Below, piece by piece: positions 19,105 to 28,380 of a DNA stretch of 64,000 nucleotides. How positions within the stretch are numbered: position 1 is the first letter of the stretch; every line of letters starts with the position of its first letter. The notes under the pieces were generated by a model that did no database searches, had not been told where the DNA came from, and was given only the letters and a program-made list of their open reading frames with translations. Position numbers and translations under genes: made by a program. The DNA comes from an uncultured Luminiphilus sp. Its GTDB lineage: Bacteria; Pseudomonadota; Gammaproteobacteria; Pseudomonadales; Halieaceae. Location: the NCBI GenBank assembly GCA_943840615.1, contig CALSVI010000009.1, positions 186,001 through 250,000 on the forward strand, given 5' to 3'.

Positions 19105-19341
19105 ATGTCACGTGTCTGTCAGGTTACGGGTAAGCGACCCGCAACCGGAAATAACGTCTCGCACGCCAAGAACCGCACCAAGCGCCGTTTCTTGCCCAAT
19201 TTGCATAATCATCGTTTCTGGGTCGAAGCGGAGAAGCGCTTTGTGTCATTGCGGGTTTCTTCCAAGGGCATGCGAATTATCGACAAGCGGGGTATCGAGA
19301 CAGTACTTGAAGAGCTCCGCGCCCGCGGCGAGAAAGTCTGA
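19105..19341 (+). CDS. rpmB: 50S ribosomal protein L28 (bL28)
   Basis: 78-residue large-subunit protein. It starts [20 protein letters not shown], the standard gammaproteobacterial L28 N-terminus, with [11 protein letters not shown] and [19 protein letters not shown] following. The ATG at 19105, preceded by GGGGA, was chosen over the in-frame ATG four codons upstream on the basis of the family N-terminus. It is followed 10 bp later by rpmG, the usual pair. Confidence 0.97.
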   Translation: MSRVCQVTGKRPATGNNVSHAKNRTKRRFLPNLHNHRFWVEAEKRFVSLRVSSKGMRIIDKRGIETVLEELRARGEKV

Positions 19342-19351
19342 GGATTGAACG

Positions 19352-19507
19352 ATGCGTGAAAAGATCAGAATGAATTCAACAGCTGGCACCGGCCACTTTT
19401 ACACCACGGACAAAAACAAGCGGACCATGCCTGACAAGCTTGAGATGAAAAAGTACGATCCGGTGGCTCGCAAGCATGTGATCTATAAAGAGGCCAAGAT
19501 CAAGTAA
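19352..19507 (+). CDS. rpmG: 50S ribosomal protein L33 (bL33)
   Basis: 51-residue protein read directly from the sequence: it starts [20 protein letters not shown] and ends [10 protein letters not shown], a clear L33. It lacks the paired CxxC zinc motifs, so it is the zinc-free form. It lies 10 bp after rpmB and is followed by a strong intrinsic terminator, so rpmB-rpmG form a two-gene unit. Confidence 0.97.
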   Translation: MREKIRMNSTAGTGHFYTTDKNKRTMPDKLEMKKYDPVARKHVIYKEAKIK

Positions 19508-19531
19508 CCTTGATCTGATACCTCATCCCCA

Positions 19532-19560
19532 AACCCCGGCTGTCTGCCGGGGTTTTTATT
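19532..19560 (+). terminator. Rho-independent terminator after rpmG
   Basis: AACCCCGGC and GCCGGGGTT form a nine-pair stem around a five-base loop (TGTCT), followed by a T-rich tract (TTTATTT). It starts about 25 bp after the rpmG stop and ends the ribosomal-protein unit. Confidence 0.92.
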
Positions 19561-19655
19561 TCTGTCGATGATTCTCGGATCAGCTGGTCTCTCGGGTCAC
19601 TTTATGGTCCGATACTTGCCACGTAAATCTCTCCCGCGATAGCGTGCCGACCTGT

Positions 19656-20465
19656 ATGCCAGAACTGCCTGAAGTCGAAACCACCTGCCGCGGTATCGCT
19701 CCGCACATCATGCAGCGCACGGTTCGCGAGGTCATTGTCAGGGAGTCACGATTGCGTTGGCCTGTCCCCCGCAAACTAAATCAGCTGCTCTCCGGGGCGC
19801 GTTTTTTATCAGTGGGGCGCCGGGCGAAGTATCTGCTTCTTGAAACAGCGCGCGGCACGCTGATGGTCCATCTCGGCATGTCTGGAAGCTTAAGAATTAT
19901 GCCCGCCGACACGCCCCCGCTTTATCACGACCACATCGATATCGTGCTCGATAACGAGCTTTGCCTTCGCTATCACGATCCTCGGCGCTTCGGCAGCTTT
20001 CACTGGCTGCAGTCGCCTCAGCATCCCCTTCTTGACCATCTCGGTCCGGAGCCACTTTCCGGCAGCTTTTCCGGGGCGTATTTGTATGATCGGTCTCGTC
20101 GTCGTCGCATTCCCGTCAAGCAATTCATCATGGACGGTAAAGTGGTCGTAGGCGTGGGCAATATCTACGCCAATGAAGCCCTGTTTATGGCCGGCATCCA
20201 CCCTGCCCGCGCAGCAGGCCGCATCGCCAAAGCGCGATACGACATATTGGTCGGTACCATCAAGCAGGTACTCGCTGATGCGATTGAGCAGGGCGGCACC
20301 ACGCTGAGAGATTTTGTGGGGGGGGATGGGTCGCCGGGTTATTTTGCCCAGCAGCTTCGGGTATATGGTCGCGAGGGTCAGCCCTGCAGGGTGTGCTGCG
20401 CTGCGCTCAAAGAAATTCGGCAGGGGGGACGCAGTACGATTCTATGTCCGCGGTGTCAGCGTTAA
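19656..20465 (+). CDS. mutM: Formamidopyrimidine-DNA glycosylase (Fpg)
   Basis: Base-excision repair enzyme that removes 8-oxoguanine and nicks the abasic site. It has 269 residues. The ATG at 19656 places the required MPELPEVET at the very N-terminus, where Pro2 is the nucleophile and Glu3 the general acid; the upstream in-frame start would bury these residues. [19 protein letters not shown] and [11 protein letters not shown] follow, and a C-terminal zinc finger has CxxC (CRVC) and CPRC pairs. It is convergent with coaD. Confidence 0.97.
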   Translation: MPELPEVETTCRGIAPHIMQRTVREVIVRESRLRWPVPRKLNQLLSGARFLSVGRRAKYLLLETARGTLMVHLGMSGSLRIMPADTPPLYHDHIDIVLDNELCLRYHDPRRFGSFHWLQSPQHPLLDHLGPEPLSGSFSGAYLYDRSRRRRIPVKQFIMDGKVVVGVGNIYANEALFMAGIHPARAAGRIAKARYDILVGTIKQVLADAIEQGGTTLRDFVGGDGSPGYFAQQLRVYGREGQPCRVCCAALKEIRQGGRSTILCPRCQR

Positions 20466-20505
20466 TGTTCTAGAAAGCGTGCAACCCGCGCCCACCGAGC
20501 CGTCT

Positions 20506-21018
<513 letters not shown>

Positions 21019-21056
21019 CTACACAAGTCTGGGGGAGCGAACAAACCACACAGCCA

Positions 21057-21638
21057 TCAGGCGCGCCGCAACGTCAGGAGTTGATATCGGACGTCGCCAG
21101 CGGTTTTTTCCCTGACAACCTCATAAAGCATTTCCGGGATGGGCTCGGGATTGGACAGGCTGGTTTCGTAATAGATCCGGTTGTGTGCATTGAGACACCC
21201 GGCGGTGGCGATTTGCTGCAGCGTTGACTCGCCAAGTAGAGCCTCGAATGGAGGGTCCACAAAAATGATATCCCAGCCACCCTGAGCAGCGTTGAGGTAC
21301 TCCGCCGCGGTACCGAATCGCAGCGTGCTGCGATCGCTGGCACCAAGCGTGTTGAGGTGTTGTTCCACAGCGGTAAGTGCCTCACGGTCAGCATCGACAA
21401 AGTCACAGCGTGCGGCACCGCGGGAAAGCGCTTCTATGCCCAATGCCCCTGATCCCGCAAACAGATCCAGGCAATGGGCACCGCCGAGCTCGGGTTCGAG
21501 CCAGTTGAAAAGCGTTTCGCGCACTCTGTCACCGGTAGGCCTCAGCCCGGGCCGATCGGGAAACCGGAGCTTGCGACCACGCCATATCCCGCCAATGATT
21601 CGGAGTTGCGAGGCCATCTTTTTGGGAGCGCGTCTCAT
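21057..21638 (-). CDS. rsmD: 16S rRNA (guanine966-N2)-methyltransferase RsmD
   Basis: Methylates G966 in helix 31 of 16S rRNA. It has 193 residues, SAM-binding DLFAGSGALGIEALSRGA near residue 60, and the catalytic N-methyltransferase motif DPPFE near 128. The N-terminus RIIGGIWRGRKLRFPDRPGL is the family's RNA-binding start. The ATG at 21638 is used; a second ATG seven codons later (21617) is equally possible. It is divergent from ftsY, an arrangement conserved in gammaproteobacteria. Confidence 0.95.
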   Translation of the reverse strand: MRRAPKKMASQLRIIGGIWRGRKLRFPDRPGLRPTGDRVRETLFNWLEPELGGAHCLDLFAGSGALGIEALSRGAARCDFVDADREALTAVEQHLNTLGASDRSTLRFGTAAEYLNAAQGGWDIIFVDPPFEALLGESTLQQIATAGCLNAHNRIYYETSLSNPEPIPEMLYEVVREKTAGDVRYQLLTLRRA

Positions 21639-21725
21639 ACTGGTTCCTGCTTTCCGGGGTGCTAGACTGCCCCTCAGTTAACGGCGCGCCTACATCTTGA
21701 CGCGCCACACCGAGTCACGCAGATC

Positions 21726-22826
21726 ATGAAGCTATTCAAACGCCGCGCCAAGCCCGACAGTCAACCTGAAGGTGTTCAAGGCATAGATTCCGCTGAAGCC
21801 GCCGACAGTGCGCAGAGAACGGTGGTTGAGGAGTGCGACGTCGCGGCGGAGGGTGCGGATGAGGGCCGGCCGGCCCCCTTGCAGCCAGCAGCACCGCCAG
21901 AGACTTCAGCGACGCTCTTCGGGCGTCTGCGAAGTGGGCTCAGCCGCAGCCGGGGGCAGTTTACAGAGGGGTTGGCCAGCCTCGTCTTAGGCAAAAAGCA
22001 GCTGGACCCCGAGTTGTTGGAGGCGCTCGAGGAGCAGTTGATCATGGCTGACCTCGGGCTGGAGACTACCGAGCGGGTGCTTGAATCGCTGCGCCAACGC
22101 CTTGATCGCAAGGCGTTATCAGCCGAGGAGTCCGTGCTGTCGTCGCTGAAGGAGACACTGATTGAGCTTCTGGAAGATCAGGAGCGCGCGCTCAGCCTCG
22201 AGCAGCATAAGCCTTTCGTGATACTGGTTGTGGGTGTAAACGGTGCCGGTAAAACCACCACCATTGGCAAGTTGGCACATCGGTTCAAGCAGGAAGGCCG
22301 CAGCGTGATGTTGGCAGCGGGCGATACTTTCCGCGCGGCTGCCGTGGAGCAACTGCAGGCGTGGGGCGATCGTCATGATGTGCCTGTGATTGCGCAGCAC
22401 TCGGGCGCGGATAGCGCATCGGTGCTGTTTGATGCACTGGAAGCGGCGAGGGCGAGGGGTGTAGATGTCTTGATCGCCGATACCGCAGGGCGGCTGCAGA
22501 ATAAGTCTCATCTCATGGATGAACTCAGCAAGGTGGTTCGTGTCATGCGTAAACAAGACGACACAGTACCCCATGAAACGTTATTGGTATTGGATGCCGG
22601 AACGGGTCAGAACGCGGTATCGCAGGCCGTGGAGTTTGATCAGGCGGTCGGCGTGTCAGGGGTCGCGGTAACCAAGCTCGATGGCACCGCCAGGGGCGGT
22701 GTGTTGTTTGCCATTGCCCACAAACTGAAGCGGCCGATTCGTTTTATCGGTGTGGGTGAGCAATCCGAAGACCTTCGAGATTTTTCCGCACGGGACTTTG
22801 TGAATGCACTGCTGGACGAGCGTTAA
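21726..22826 (+). CDS. ftsY: Signal recognition particle receptor FtsY
   Basis: Membrane-associated GTPase that receives SRP–ribosome complexes for cotranslational insertion. It has 366 residues. An acidic, alanine-rich A domain (about 15-60) precedes the NG domain. G1 is GVNGAGKTTT (170-179), followed by AAGDTFRAAAVEQLQ, DTAGRLQNK and TKLDGTARGG, with GVGEQSEDLRDF at the C-terminus. The A domain is much shorter than in E. coli. It heads the ftsY–ftsE–ftsX operon, 12 bp before ftsE. Confidence 0.97.
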   Translation: MKLFKRRAKPDSQPEGVQGIDSAEAADSAQRTVVEECDVAAEGADEGRPAPLQPAAPPETSATLFGRLRSGLSRSRGQFTEGLASLVLGKKQLDPELLEALEEQLIMADLGLETTERVLESLRQRLDRKALSAEESVLSSLKETLIELLEDQERALSLEQHKPFVILVVGVNGAGKTTTIGKLAHRFKQEGRSVMLAAGDTFRAAAVEQLQAWGDRHDVPVIAQHSGADSASVLFDALEAARARGVDVLIADTAGRLQNKSHLMDELSKVVRVMRKQDDTVPHETLLVLDAGTGQNAVSQAVEFDQAVGVSGVAVTKLDGTARGGVLFAIAHKLKRPIRFIGVGEQSEDLRDFSARDFVNALLDER

Positions 22827-22838
22827 AGGGTCTCATCA

Positions 22839-23501
22839 GTGATTGAATTTGAGCGGGTCAGCCGCCGATTCGGGGACCTCGACGCACTGCGCCACCTTAA
22901 TTTGACGATTGACCAGGGTGAGATGGCTTTTATTACCGGTCACTCTGGCGCAGGCAAGAGCACTTTGTTGCGACTCTTGCTATTGCTCGATCGGCCGAGC
23001 AGCGGTGAGATTCGCGTCAAGGGTGAGCTGACGAGAGAAATTCGTTCGCACAGGGTGCCGCAGTATCGGCGTCGCTTTGGTGTGGTTTTTCAGGATCACC
23101 GATTACTTTTCGATCGCAGTGTCCATGACAATGTCGCGTTGCCGCTGGTGATCGCAGGATTCTCGCCAAGAGACAGCGCTCGACGGGTTCGAGCGGCGCT
23201 CGATAAAGTGGGGCTGTTGGCTCAAGAGTACGCGAACCCCGCCACTTTATCGGGGGGCGAGCAGCAGCGTGTCGGTATTGCGAGAGCGGTCGTCGCAAGA
23301 CCCGAGTTTCTGATTGCCGACGAGCCTACGGGCAATCTTGATCCTCAGCTGTCTTCAGAAATTATGGCTTTGTTTGAAGCTTTCAATCAGGTGGGCGTCA
23401 CGGTGCTCGTGGCAACCCATGACCTGTCGCTGATATCGCAACTTCGGCACCGGATTATTACGCTCAGCTCGGGGCGTCTCGCGGGCGCTGAGTCGCCATG
23501 A
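22839..23501 (+). CDS. ftsE: Cell division ATP-binding protein FtsE
   Basis: ATPase of the FtsEX complex, which activates periplasmic amidases at the septum. It has 220 residues and starts with GTG at 22839. Walker A GHSGAGKST is at about 33-41, the Q-loop is VVFQDHRLL, the ABC signature LSGGEQQRVGIARAV, and Walker B FLIADEPTGNLD. It overlaps ftsX by four bases (ATGA), so translation is coupled. Confidence 0.96.
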   Translation: MIEFERVSRRFGDLDALRHLNLTIDQGEMAFITGHSGAGKSTLLRLLLLLDRPSSGEIRVKGELTREIRSHRVPQYRRRFGVVFQDHRLLFDRSVHDNVALPLVIAGFSPRDSARRVRAALDKVGLLAQEYANPATLSGGEQQRVGIARAVVARPEFLIADEPTGNLDPQLSSEIMALFEAFNQVGVTVLVATHDLSLISQLRHRIITLSSGRLAGAESP

Positions 23502-24451
23502 ATTCACCAACCGGCCAATCGGCAGAGCGGTGGACCCGAGCTGCTGTGTGGCGAGCACAACACCGGATCGCTGCTAACGACAGTGGGCGAAAACTGTTGC
23601 AACGGCCCGTCGCGACAGGGCTGGTTTGGCTAGTGGTCGCAATCTCACTGGCACTTCCCAGCGCGCTATTGCTGACCGTCGAAAACCTTCGGCCGATCGT
23701 TCCGGATCTGGCGCGTTCAGCTCAGTTGTCCGTCATGCTGGACAGAGAAGTGGATCGAGCGAGTGCGGAGGCGGTGCAGGGTCAGATTGAGAATTGGTCG
23801 GGGGTGGATGCGGTTCGGTGGGTGAGTCGCGAACAAGCGCTCTCGGAGTTTGGTGAGCAGACCGGCTTGGCGACACTGTTGGCTTCGCTCGATCGAAACC
23901 CCCTGCCCCATACGTTGCGTGTGCTGCCTAAGTTGCCGGTCAGCGACTCAGCGCTGAATCGCTTGATCGGAGAGCTTGAGTCATTCCCTAACGTCAATCG
24001 AGTGGTAGCAGACACCCGCTGGATGGCACGCCTTGATGAGACGCTGGTGGCGGGTGAACGCTGGGTACTCGCGTTGGGCGGCGCTATGGTATTGGGCGCG
24101 ATTCTGGCGCTGGCCAATACGCTCCATTTGGCCATCGATGCCCGCAGGGAGGAAATCCTTGTGGTGCGTGTGATCGGCGGTTCCCCTGCCTTCGTGCGCC
24201 GACCCTTTTTGTATACCGGGCTGTATTTTGGTGCAGGCGGTGGGGTGTTAGCAGCGCTCATGCTGTGGGCTTTGAGCCTCTGGCTCACAGGGCCGGTTAA
24301 TGCCCTGTTCCTATTGTATGACAGTCCCGGGCAGCTTCAGGGTCCGGGCTTCGAGTATCCATTGGCGCTCACCGTATTGGGTGCCATGATCGGGTGGTTG
24401 GCCTCCTGGGCGGCGACTGAGCGTTACTTCAGGCGACTCGAAGCTCGCTAA
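23498..24451 (+). CDS. ftsX: Cell division protein FtsX
   Basis: Membrane subunit of FtsEX. It has 317 residues with a cytoplasmic N-tail, one transmembrane helix at about 43-65 (GLVWLVVAISLALPSALLLT), a periplasmic loop of about 100 residues, and three C-terminal helices with the FtsX/MacB-type segment ANTLHLAIDARREEI before the third. The large loop matches the amidase-activator contact domain of the family. The gene ends 28 bp before the CIRCE operator of rpoH. Confidence 0.95.
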   Translation: MNSPTGQSAERWTRAAVWRAQHRIAANDSGRKLLQRPVATGLVWLVVAISLALPSALLLTVENLRPIVPDLARSAQLSVMLDREVDRASAEAVQGQIENWSGVDAVRWVSREQALSEFGEQTGLATLLASLDRNPLPHTLRVLPKLPVSDSALNRLIGELESFPNVNRVVADTRWMARLDETLVAGERWVLALGGAMVLGAILALANTLHLAIDARREEILVVRVIGGSPAFVRRPFLYTGLYFGAGGGVLAALMLWALSLWLTGPVNALFLLYDSPGQLQGPGFEYPLALTVLGAMIGWLASWAATERYFRRLEAR

Positions 24452-24479
24452 GCCACTGAAAATCGGTATTTTTCAAGGT

Positions 24480-24506
24480 TTAGCACTCTAGGGGGGAGAG
24501 TGCTAA
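24480..24506. promoter_or_regulatory. Perfect CIRCE operator (HrcA-binding inverted repeat) upstream of rpoH
   Basis: The sequence TTAGCACTC-N9-GAGTGCTAA matches the CIRCE consensus at all 18 arm positions, with the canonical nine-base spacer (24489-24497). It ends 35 bp before the rpoH ATG. Its right arm overlaps the probable rpoH -10 box, a position where bound repressor would block polymerase. CIRCE is the operator of the heat-shock repressor HrcA; hrcA itself is not in the window. Confidence 0.95.
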
Positions 24507-24509
24507 AAT
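24501..24509 (+). promoter_or_regulatory. Candidate extended -10 promoter of rpoH
   Basis: TGCTAAAAT has the TGn extended -10 form and lies 33 bp before the rpoH ATG, overlapping the right arm of the CIRCE repeat. No convincing -35 hexamer is seen at the expected distance, which fits an extended -10 promoter but leaves the call moderate. Confidence 0.5.
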
Positions 24510-24541
24510 ATCGGGCTATCAGCCTTTTGGAGGCGATGAAC

Positions 24542-25417
24542 ATGACAGAGACACCGCGCGCACTCGCCTTACCCAATAGCGCAGTGCTAAATATGGCGCC
24601 TGGCGCCAATTTGCCCGCCTATATTCAGGCCGTTAGTAGTATTGCCCTGTTGTCCGCCGAGCGCGAGAGTGAGCTTGCAGAGCGCTTGTTCTATGAGGAG
24701 TGCGTCGATTCGGCTCGAGAGCTGGTGCTGGCACACCTTCGATTTGTTGTGCACATTGCTCGCAGCTACTCGGGTTATGGATTGGCAGAGGCTGACTTGA
24801 TTCAAGAAGGCAACGTCGGCTTGATGAAAGCGGTAAAACGGTTCGATCCCAACAAGGGTGTGCGACTGGTGTCGTTTGCTGTGCACTGGATTAAGGCGGA
24901 GATGCATGAATACATTCTTCGCAACTGGCGGATCGTCAAAGTCGCCACGACCAAGGCCCAGCGAAAGTTGTTTTTTAATCTGCGGAGTCAGAAAAAAGCG
25001 CTTGGCTGGTTGTCTGCAGAAGAAACCCGAGCCATTGCGGCTGATTTGGGTGTTGATGAGGCTGAGGTCACCAGAATGGAGGGACGTTTGGCCAGCCGCG
25101 ATGTCGCCTTCGACGCGCCGGCCGACAGTGATGACGAAGACGGCTGGCAGGCACCTCAGTACTTTTTGACCGACGGGCAGGTGGATCCCAGCCAGCTCGC
25201 TGAGGCCGAAGACTTTGCACAGGACAGCGCAGCCAAACTGCGGCTAGCACTGACGGACCTCGATGATCGCAGCCGAGACATTCTCGAGCGTCGTTGGCTG
25301 GTTGACGATAAATCCACGCTCCATGAGTTAGCGGCCGAGTACCAGGTATCGGCGGAGCGTATCCGACAGTTAGAAGCCAATGCGCTGAAAAAGTTACGCA
25401 CCGCCATGGTGGCGTAA
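24542..25417 (+). CDS. rpoH: RNA polymerase heat-shock sigma factor sigma-32
   Basis: Alternative sigma factor for chaperone and protease genes. It has 291 residues. The ATG at 24542 follows GGAGG at eight bases; another ATG two codons upstream is too close to the SD. Region 2 includes LAHLRFVVHIARSYSGYGLA, LIQEGNVGLMKAVKRFDP and FAVHWIKAEMHEYILRNWRI. The diagnostic RpoH box QRKLFFNLR is at 140-148, and region 4.2 has HELAAEYQVSAERIRQLEAN. It stands alone behind ftsX with its own operator-promoter, so it is likely HrcA-controlled at transcription in addition to any RNA-structure control. Confidence 0.97.
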   Translation: MTETPRALALPNSAVLNMAPGANLPAYIQAVSSIALLSAERESELAERLFYEECVDSARELVLAHLRFVVHIARSYSGYGLAEADLIQEGNVGLMKAVKRFDPNKGVRLVSFAVHWIKAEMHEYILRNWRIVKVATTKAQRKLFFNLRSQKKALGWLSAEETRAIAADLGVDEAEVTRMEGRLASRDVAFDAPADSDDEDGWQAPQYFLTDGQVDPSQLAEAEDFAQDSAAKLRLALTDLDDRSRDILERRWLVDDKSTLHELAAEYQVSAERIRQLEANALKKLRTAMVA

Positions 25418-25457
25418 GCGTCGCTTAAGGCGCTACCTGCTCTCTTAGACCTTTCCT

Positions 25458-26153
25458 GTGGGATCCTCCGAGCGTCCGCTCACACATCGAATACGAAGCT
25501 TCGTGATGCGTGCCGGGCGAATGACGCCGGCACAAACGCGTGGCTGGCAGGAGGGTTTTCCGCGGTTCGGCCTTAACCTGCAGAGCGGCCCACTGGATTG
25601 GGATGCGACTTTTGGTTTCGCCGGGCGCCGCATCGTCGAAGTGGGCTTTGGGATGGGCGACAGCCTTTTGCAGATGGCCGATGCAGACCCTGCTGCGCAG
25701 TTTGTGGGCATTGAAGTCCATCGTCCCGGTGTTGGACGACTGTTGTCCCAGCTGCTGGGGGCCGGCATCGACAATCTCCGTATTTATGCCGAGGACGCCG
25801 TCGAGGTGATGGAACATTGTCTCGGTCCTGACTCCCTCGATGCGATCCATATCTTTTTTCCCGATCCCTGGCACAAAAAGCGGCATCACAAGCGCCGCTT
25901 GATTCAGCCAGCACTGGCCCGGCAGTTGGCGGCACTGCTGAAAGCGGATGGATATTTGCATCTTGCCACCGACTGGGCGCCTTACGCTGAGCACATGTTC
26001 GAGGTGCTCGACGCTGAGCCGCTTTTGATCAGCGAAGGAAATGGCCCCGGTACGGGAGTGCCGCGCCCGGATTACCGACCACTCACGAAATTTGAAGCCC
26101 GAGGCGAGAGGCTGGGACACGTGGTACAGGATTTAATTTACCGCCGAGCTTAG
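25458..26153 (+). CDS. trmB: tRNA (guanine46-N7)-methyltransferase TrmB
   Basis: Makes m7G46 in tRNA variable loops. It has 231 residues. RIRSFVMRAGRMTPAQ at the N-terminus, SAM-binding IVEVGFGMGDSLLQMA (about 59-74), IHIFFPDPWHKKRHHKRRL (about 131-149) and PDYRPLTKFEARGERLGH are diagnostic. The start GTG at 25458 lacks a good SD, so the exact start is uncertain, but family proteins include the segment from about residue 10. It is convergent with hemW, overlapping it by four bases. Confidence 0.95.
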   Translation: MGSSERPLTHRIRSFVMRAGRMTPAQTRGWQEGFPRFGLNLQSGPLDWDATFGFAGRRIVEVGFGMGDSLLQMADADPAAQFVGIEVHRPGVGRLLSQLLGAGIDNLRIYAEDAVEVMEHCLGPDSLDAIHIFFPDPWHKKRHHKRRLIQPALARQLAALLKADGYLHLATDWAPYAEHMFEVLDAEPLLISEGNGPGTGVPRPDYRPLTKFEARGERLGHVVQDLIYRRA

Positions 26154-27304
26154 AGAAAAGTCGCGATCACGCTGTCTAAAAAACGGTAGCCTAACGGTGT
26201 GGTCCGGAACTGCCCGTTGCGGGGGTCCTCAATCCATCCGCGCGAGAGCGCGGTGGAAGCCGCTGCGGCCAGTTGCTCGACCGGCAGGCCTGTATGCTCG
26301 GCGAAGCGCTGTATTGGCACGCCTGATTTCAAACGCAGTGCATTCATCGCAAATTCCACCGTCTTTTCTTCTGGCGCCAGCGCCACATGCTGTGGCGGCG
26401 GCATGGCGGGCAAGTTGGCTTCCCTCAGATAATCCAATGGCGCCCGCGTTCGTTGGCTGCGAACAATGGCGCCATCCTGCAGCGAGAGTTTACCGTGAGC
26501 GCCGGCGCCTACACCGAGGTAGTCACCGAACTCCCAGTAGTTCAGATTATGTCGGCTTTCCTCACCCCGCCGGCTGAAAGCAGACACTTCATACTGCGAT
26601 AGATCAGCCTCATTGAGGCACGTTTCTCCCTGACGCTGAACTGCCTCGAGCGTGCTCTCGTCGGGGAGCATGGGTGGCATGGACCAGAAGTGGGTATTGC
26701 GCTCGATAGTAAGCTGGTACCAGGAAATATGTCCGGCACTGCGGTCAATCGCTTCAGTGAGGTCGGCTTCTGCGAGCGCTGCATTTTGTCCCGGGAGCCC
26801 GTGCATTAAGTCGATATTCCAGCGACTGAAGCCGACAGTGGCGACCAGATCCAAGGCACGACGCGCCTCGTCACCGGAGTGAATCCGGCCCAGTGCCTTC
26901 AGCGCGCCATCATCGAAGCTCTGTACGCCGATGCTGAGCCGATTGACCCCCGCCAGTCGATAGTCGCGGAAGCGCGAGCTCTCGGCACTCCCCGGATTAC
27001 TCTCCAAGGTGATCTCGGCATCGCTTGGCAGGAATGCTCGCTTAGCGATCCCCTCGAGCAGGTCGGCTATCCACCGGCTTTCGAACAGGCTTGGCGTGCC
27101 GCCCCCAATGAAAATGGAGTCAACCGCTCGGCCAGCCAGCCCGTCCCGCTGGCTGTCGAGATCGCTCAGCAGAGCCTCGATATAGGGTCGTTGCAAGCTG
27201 GGCGAGAAGCCTTCATGACTATTGAAGTCGCAGTAGGGGCATTTGCGGGTACACCAAGGCAGGTGAACGTAAAGCGATAAGGGGACGTTCCCGGGGTCGA
27301 TCAT
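26150..27304 (-). CDS. hemW: Heme chaperone HemW (radical SAM)
   Basis: Radical-SAM protein related to oxygen-independent coproporphyrinogen oxidase; family members characterised as HemW insert heme into respiratory enzymes instead. It has 384 residues. The iron-sulfur cluster motif is WCTRKCPYCDFNSH (16-29), with the short CPYCDFNSH form typical of HemW rather than HemN. FIGGGTPSLF, NRLSIGVQSFDD and DLMHGLPGQ follow, and GDYLGVGAGAHGKLS is the C-terminal family signature. Its start overlaps the rdgB stop by four bases. It is the last gene of the yggS operon. Confidence 0.94.
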   Translation of the reverse strand: MIDPGNVPLSLYVHLPWCTRKCPYCDFNSHEGFSPSLQRPYIEALLSDLDSQRDGLAGRAVDSIFIGGGTPSLFESRWIADLLEGIAKRAFLPSDAEITLESNPGSAESSRFRDYRLAGVNRLSIGVQSFDDGALKALGRIHSGDEARRALDLVATVGFSRWNIDLMHGLPGQNAALAEADLTEAIDRSAGHISWYQLTIERNTHFWSMPPMLPDESTLEAVQRQGETCLNEADLSQYEVSAFSRRGEESRHNLNYWEFGDYLGVGAGAHGKLSLQDGAIVRSQRTRAPLDYLREANLPAMPPPQHVALAPEEKTVEFAMNALRLKSGVPIQRFAEHTGLPVEQLAAAASTALSRGWIEDPRNGQFRTTPLGYRFLDSVIATFL

Positions 27305-27897
27305 TCCCCTAGCTGATCCAGCAAACGTGTGACGGCGATAGCGCGGTGGCTTACCCGATTTTTGTCCTCGGGCCGCAGCTCGGCTGCATGCTGGCTACCA
27401 CCGGCCGGTATGAAAAGAGGGTCGTAGCCAAAACCATCTGAGCCACGCGGTGTATGGGCGATGTGGCCCTGCCATCGCCCCTCTGCGATAAGCGGAGTGG
27501 GGTCCTTGTCGTGTCGTAGGAAGACCACAACGGCTATGTAAAATGCGCGGCGGTCAGCGCCTTCTAGCGCCGCCATATTCTCGAGAAGCAGTGCGTTATT
27601 GGCCTCGCCGCCGCCGCCCGAATAGCGCGCTGAGCGCAGTCCCGGTTCACCGCCTAGGGCGGGCACGACCAATCCGGAATCGTCTGCGAGCGCTGCACAC
27701 CCGGCTTGTTCACTTGCGTGGCGCGCCTTAATGAGTGCGTTTTCTACAAACGTACTGCCTGTCTCGGGCACCTCAGTGATCCCCCACTCCTCCTGAGGAC
27801 AGATGTGCCATTGGTGGCCCAGAACGGCTCTAAATTCCCGTATTTTCCCCTTGTTATGACTGGCAAGGACCAACCGGGGGAGACTGTTTTCTGCCAT
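27301..27897 (-). CDS. rdgB: dITP/XTP pyrophosphatase RdgB
   Basis: House-cleaning enzyme that hydrolyses ITP, dITP and XTP to monophosphates, preventing incorporation of deaminated purines. It has 198 residues, the standard length. LASHNKGKIREFRAVL (about 12-27), the acidic stretch ALADDSGLVVPALGGEPGLRSARYSG, and the C-terminal GSDGFGYDPLFIP and SHRAIA are all family signatures. It is 3 bp downstream of the DUF4426 gene. Confidence 0.96.
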   Translation of the reverse strand: MAENSLPRLVLASHNKGKIREFRAVLGHQWHICPQEEWGITEVPETGSTFVENALIKARHASEQAGCAALADDSGLVVPALGGEPGLRSARYSGGGGEANNALLLENMAALEGADRRAFYIAVVVFLRHDKDPTPLIAEGRWQGHIAHTPRGSDGFGYDPLFIPAGGSQHAAELRPEDKNRVSHRAIAVTRLLDQLGE

Positions 27898-27900
27898 AGA

Positions 27901-28380
27901 CTAGCCTTGGCGCCAGAGTTGGACTTTCATTTTATGTTCAAACGGCTTCTCCGCGCCCTCCGGTTGAAAGGTGAATTCAAAAAAGCGGTATTCGCGATCC
28001 AAAAACTCGAAGGGCACGATGTAATAGGTGGCGCGACCCTCTCGAATCTCCTTAACCCGCATCGCCCCGCCCGTGATCAGATCCCAGGTCTGCCCCTCGA
28101 TCGACATAGGGCGACCTGCAATCTCCCCGGAATCAGCGTCTCGCACTGACAACGTGAGAATCGCTTTGTCGGCACCTCGCGCGATGCCGTATTCAGCGGC
28201 CACTTCGGGAGTCAGGAAAGTGGTGTAAACGATACTGTGGTGTAGCTCGAACTGGTCGTAGCGCGTTGACTGCTGGGCGATGACAGGGAGCGCTAGGCAC
28301 CCGATCAGCAGTGCGACAATCAGCCGCCAGCGCGGCGAATACGATAGATAGCGCTGGTGGCGAACAGGTTGGGAAACCAC
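27901..28380 (-). CDS. Predicted secreted DUF4426 protein
   Basis: DUF4426 proteins are periplasmic, of unknown function, and are usually linked to metX/metW. Here the mature part begins QQSTRYDQFELHHSIVYTTF and includes EVAAEYGIARGADKAILTLS and the ending EKPFEHKMKVQLWRQG. A hydrophobic signal segment LIVALLIGCLALPVIAQ precedes it. No ATG is in frame near the signal; GTG at 28380 behind TTTTGGGAAG gives 159 residues with a basic leader and is my best start. It overlaps the end of metW by 61 bp. The frame stays open further upstream within metW, so the start is uncertain. Confidence 0.82.
   Translation of the reverse strand: MVSQPVRHQRYLSYSPRWRLIVALLIGCLALPVIAQQSTRYDQFELHHSIVYTTFLTPEVAAEYGIARGADKAILTLSVRDADSGEIAGRPMSIEGQTWDLITGGAMRVKEIREGRATYYIVPFEFLDREYRFFEFTFQPEGAEKPFEHKMKVQLWRQG

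Noticed and set aside
25425-26120. A 231-codon minus-strand open frame opposite trmB
   Set aside because: trmB motifs on the plus strand are unambiguous; the antisense product has no family resemblance.
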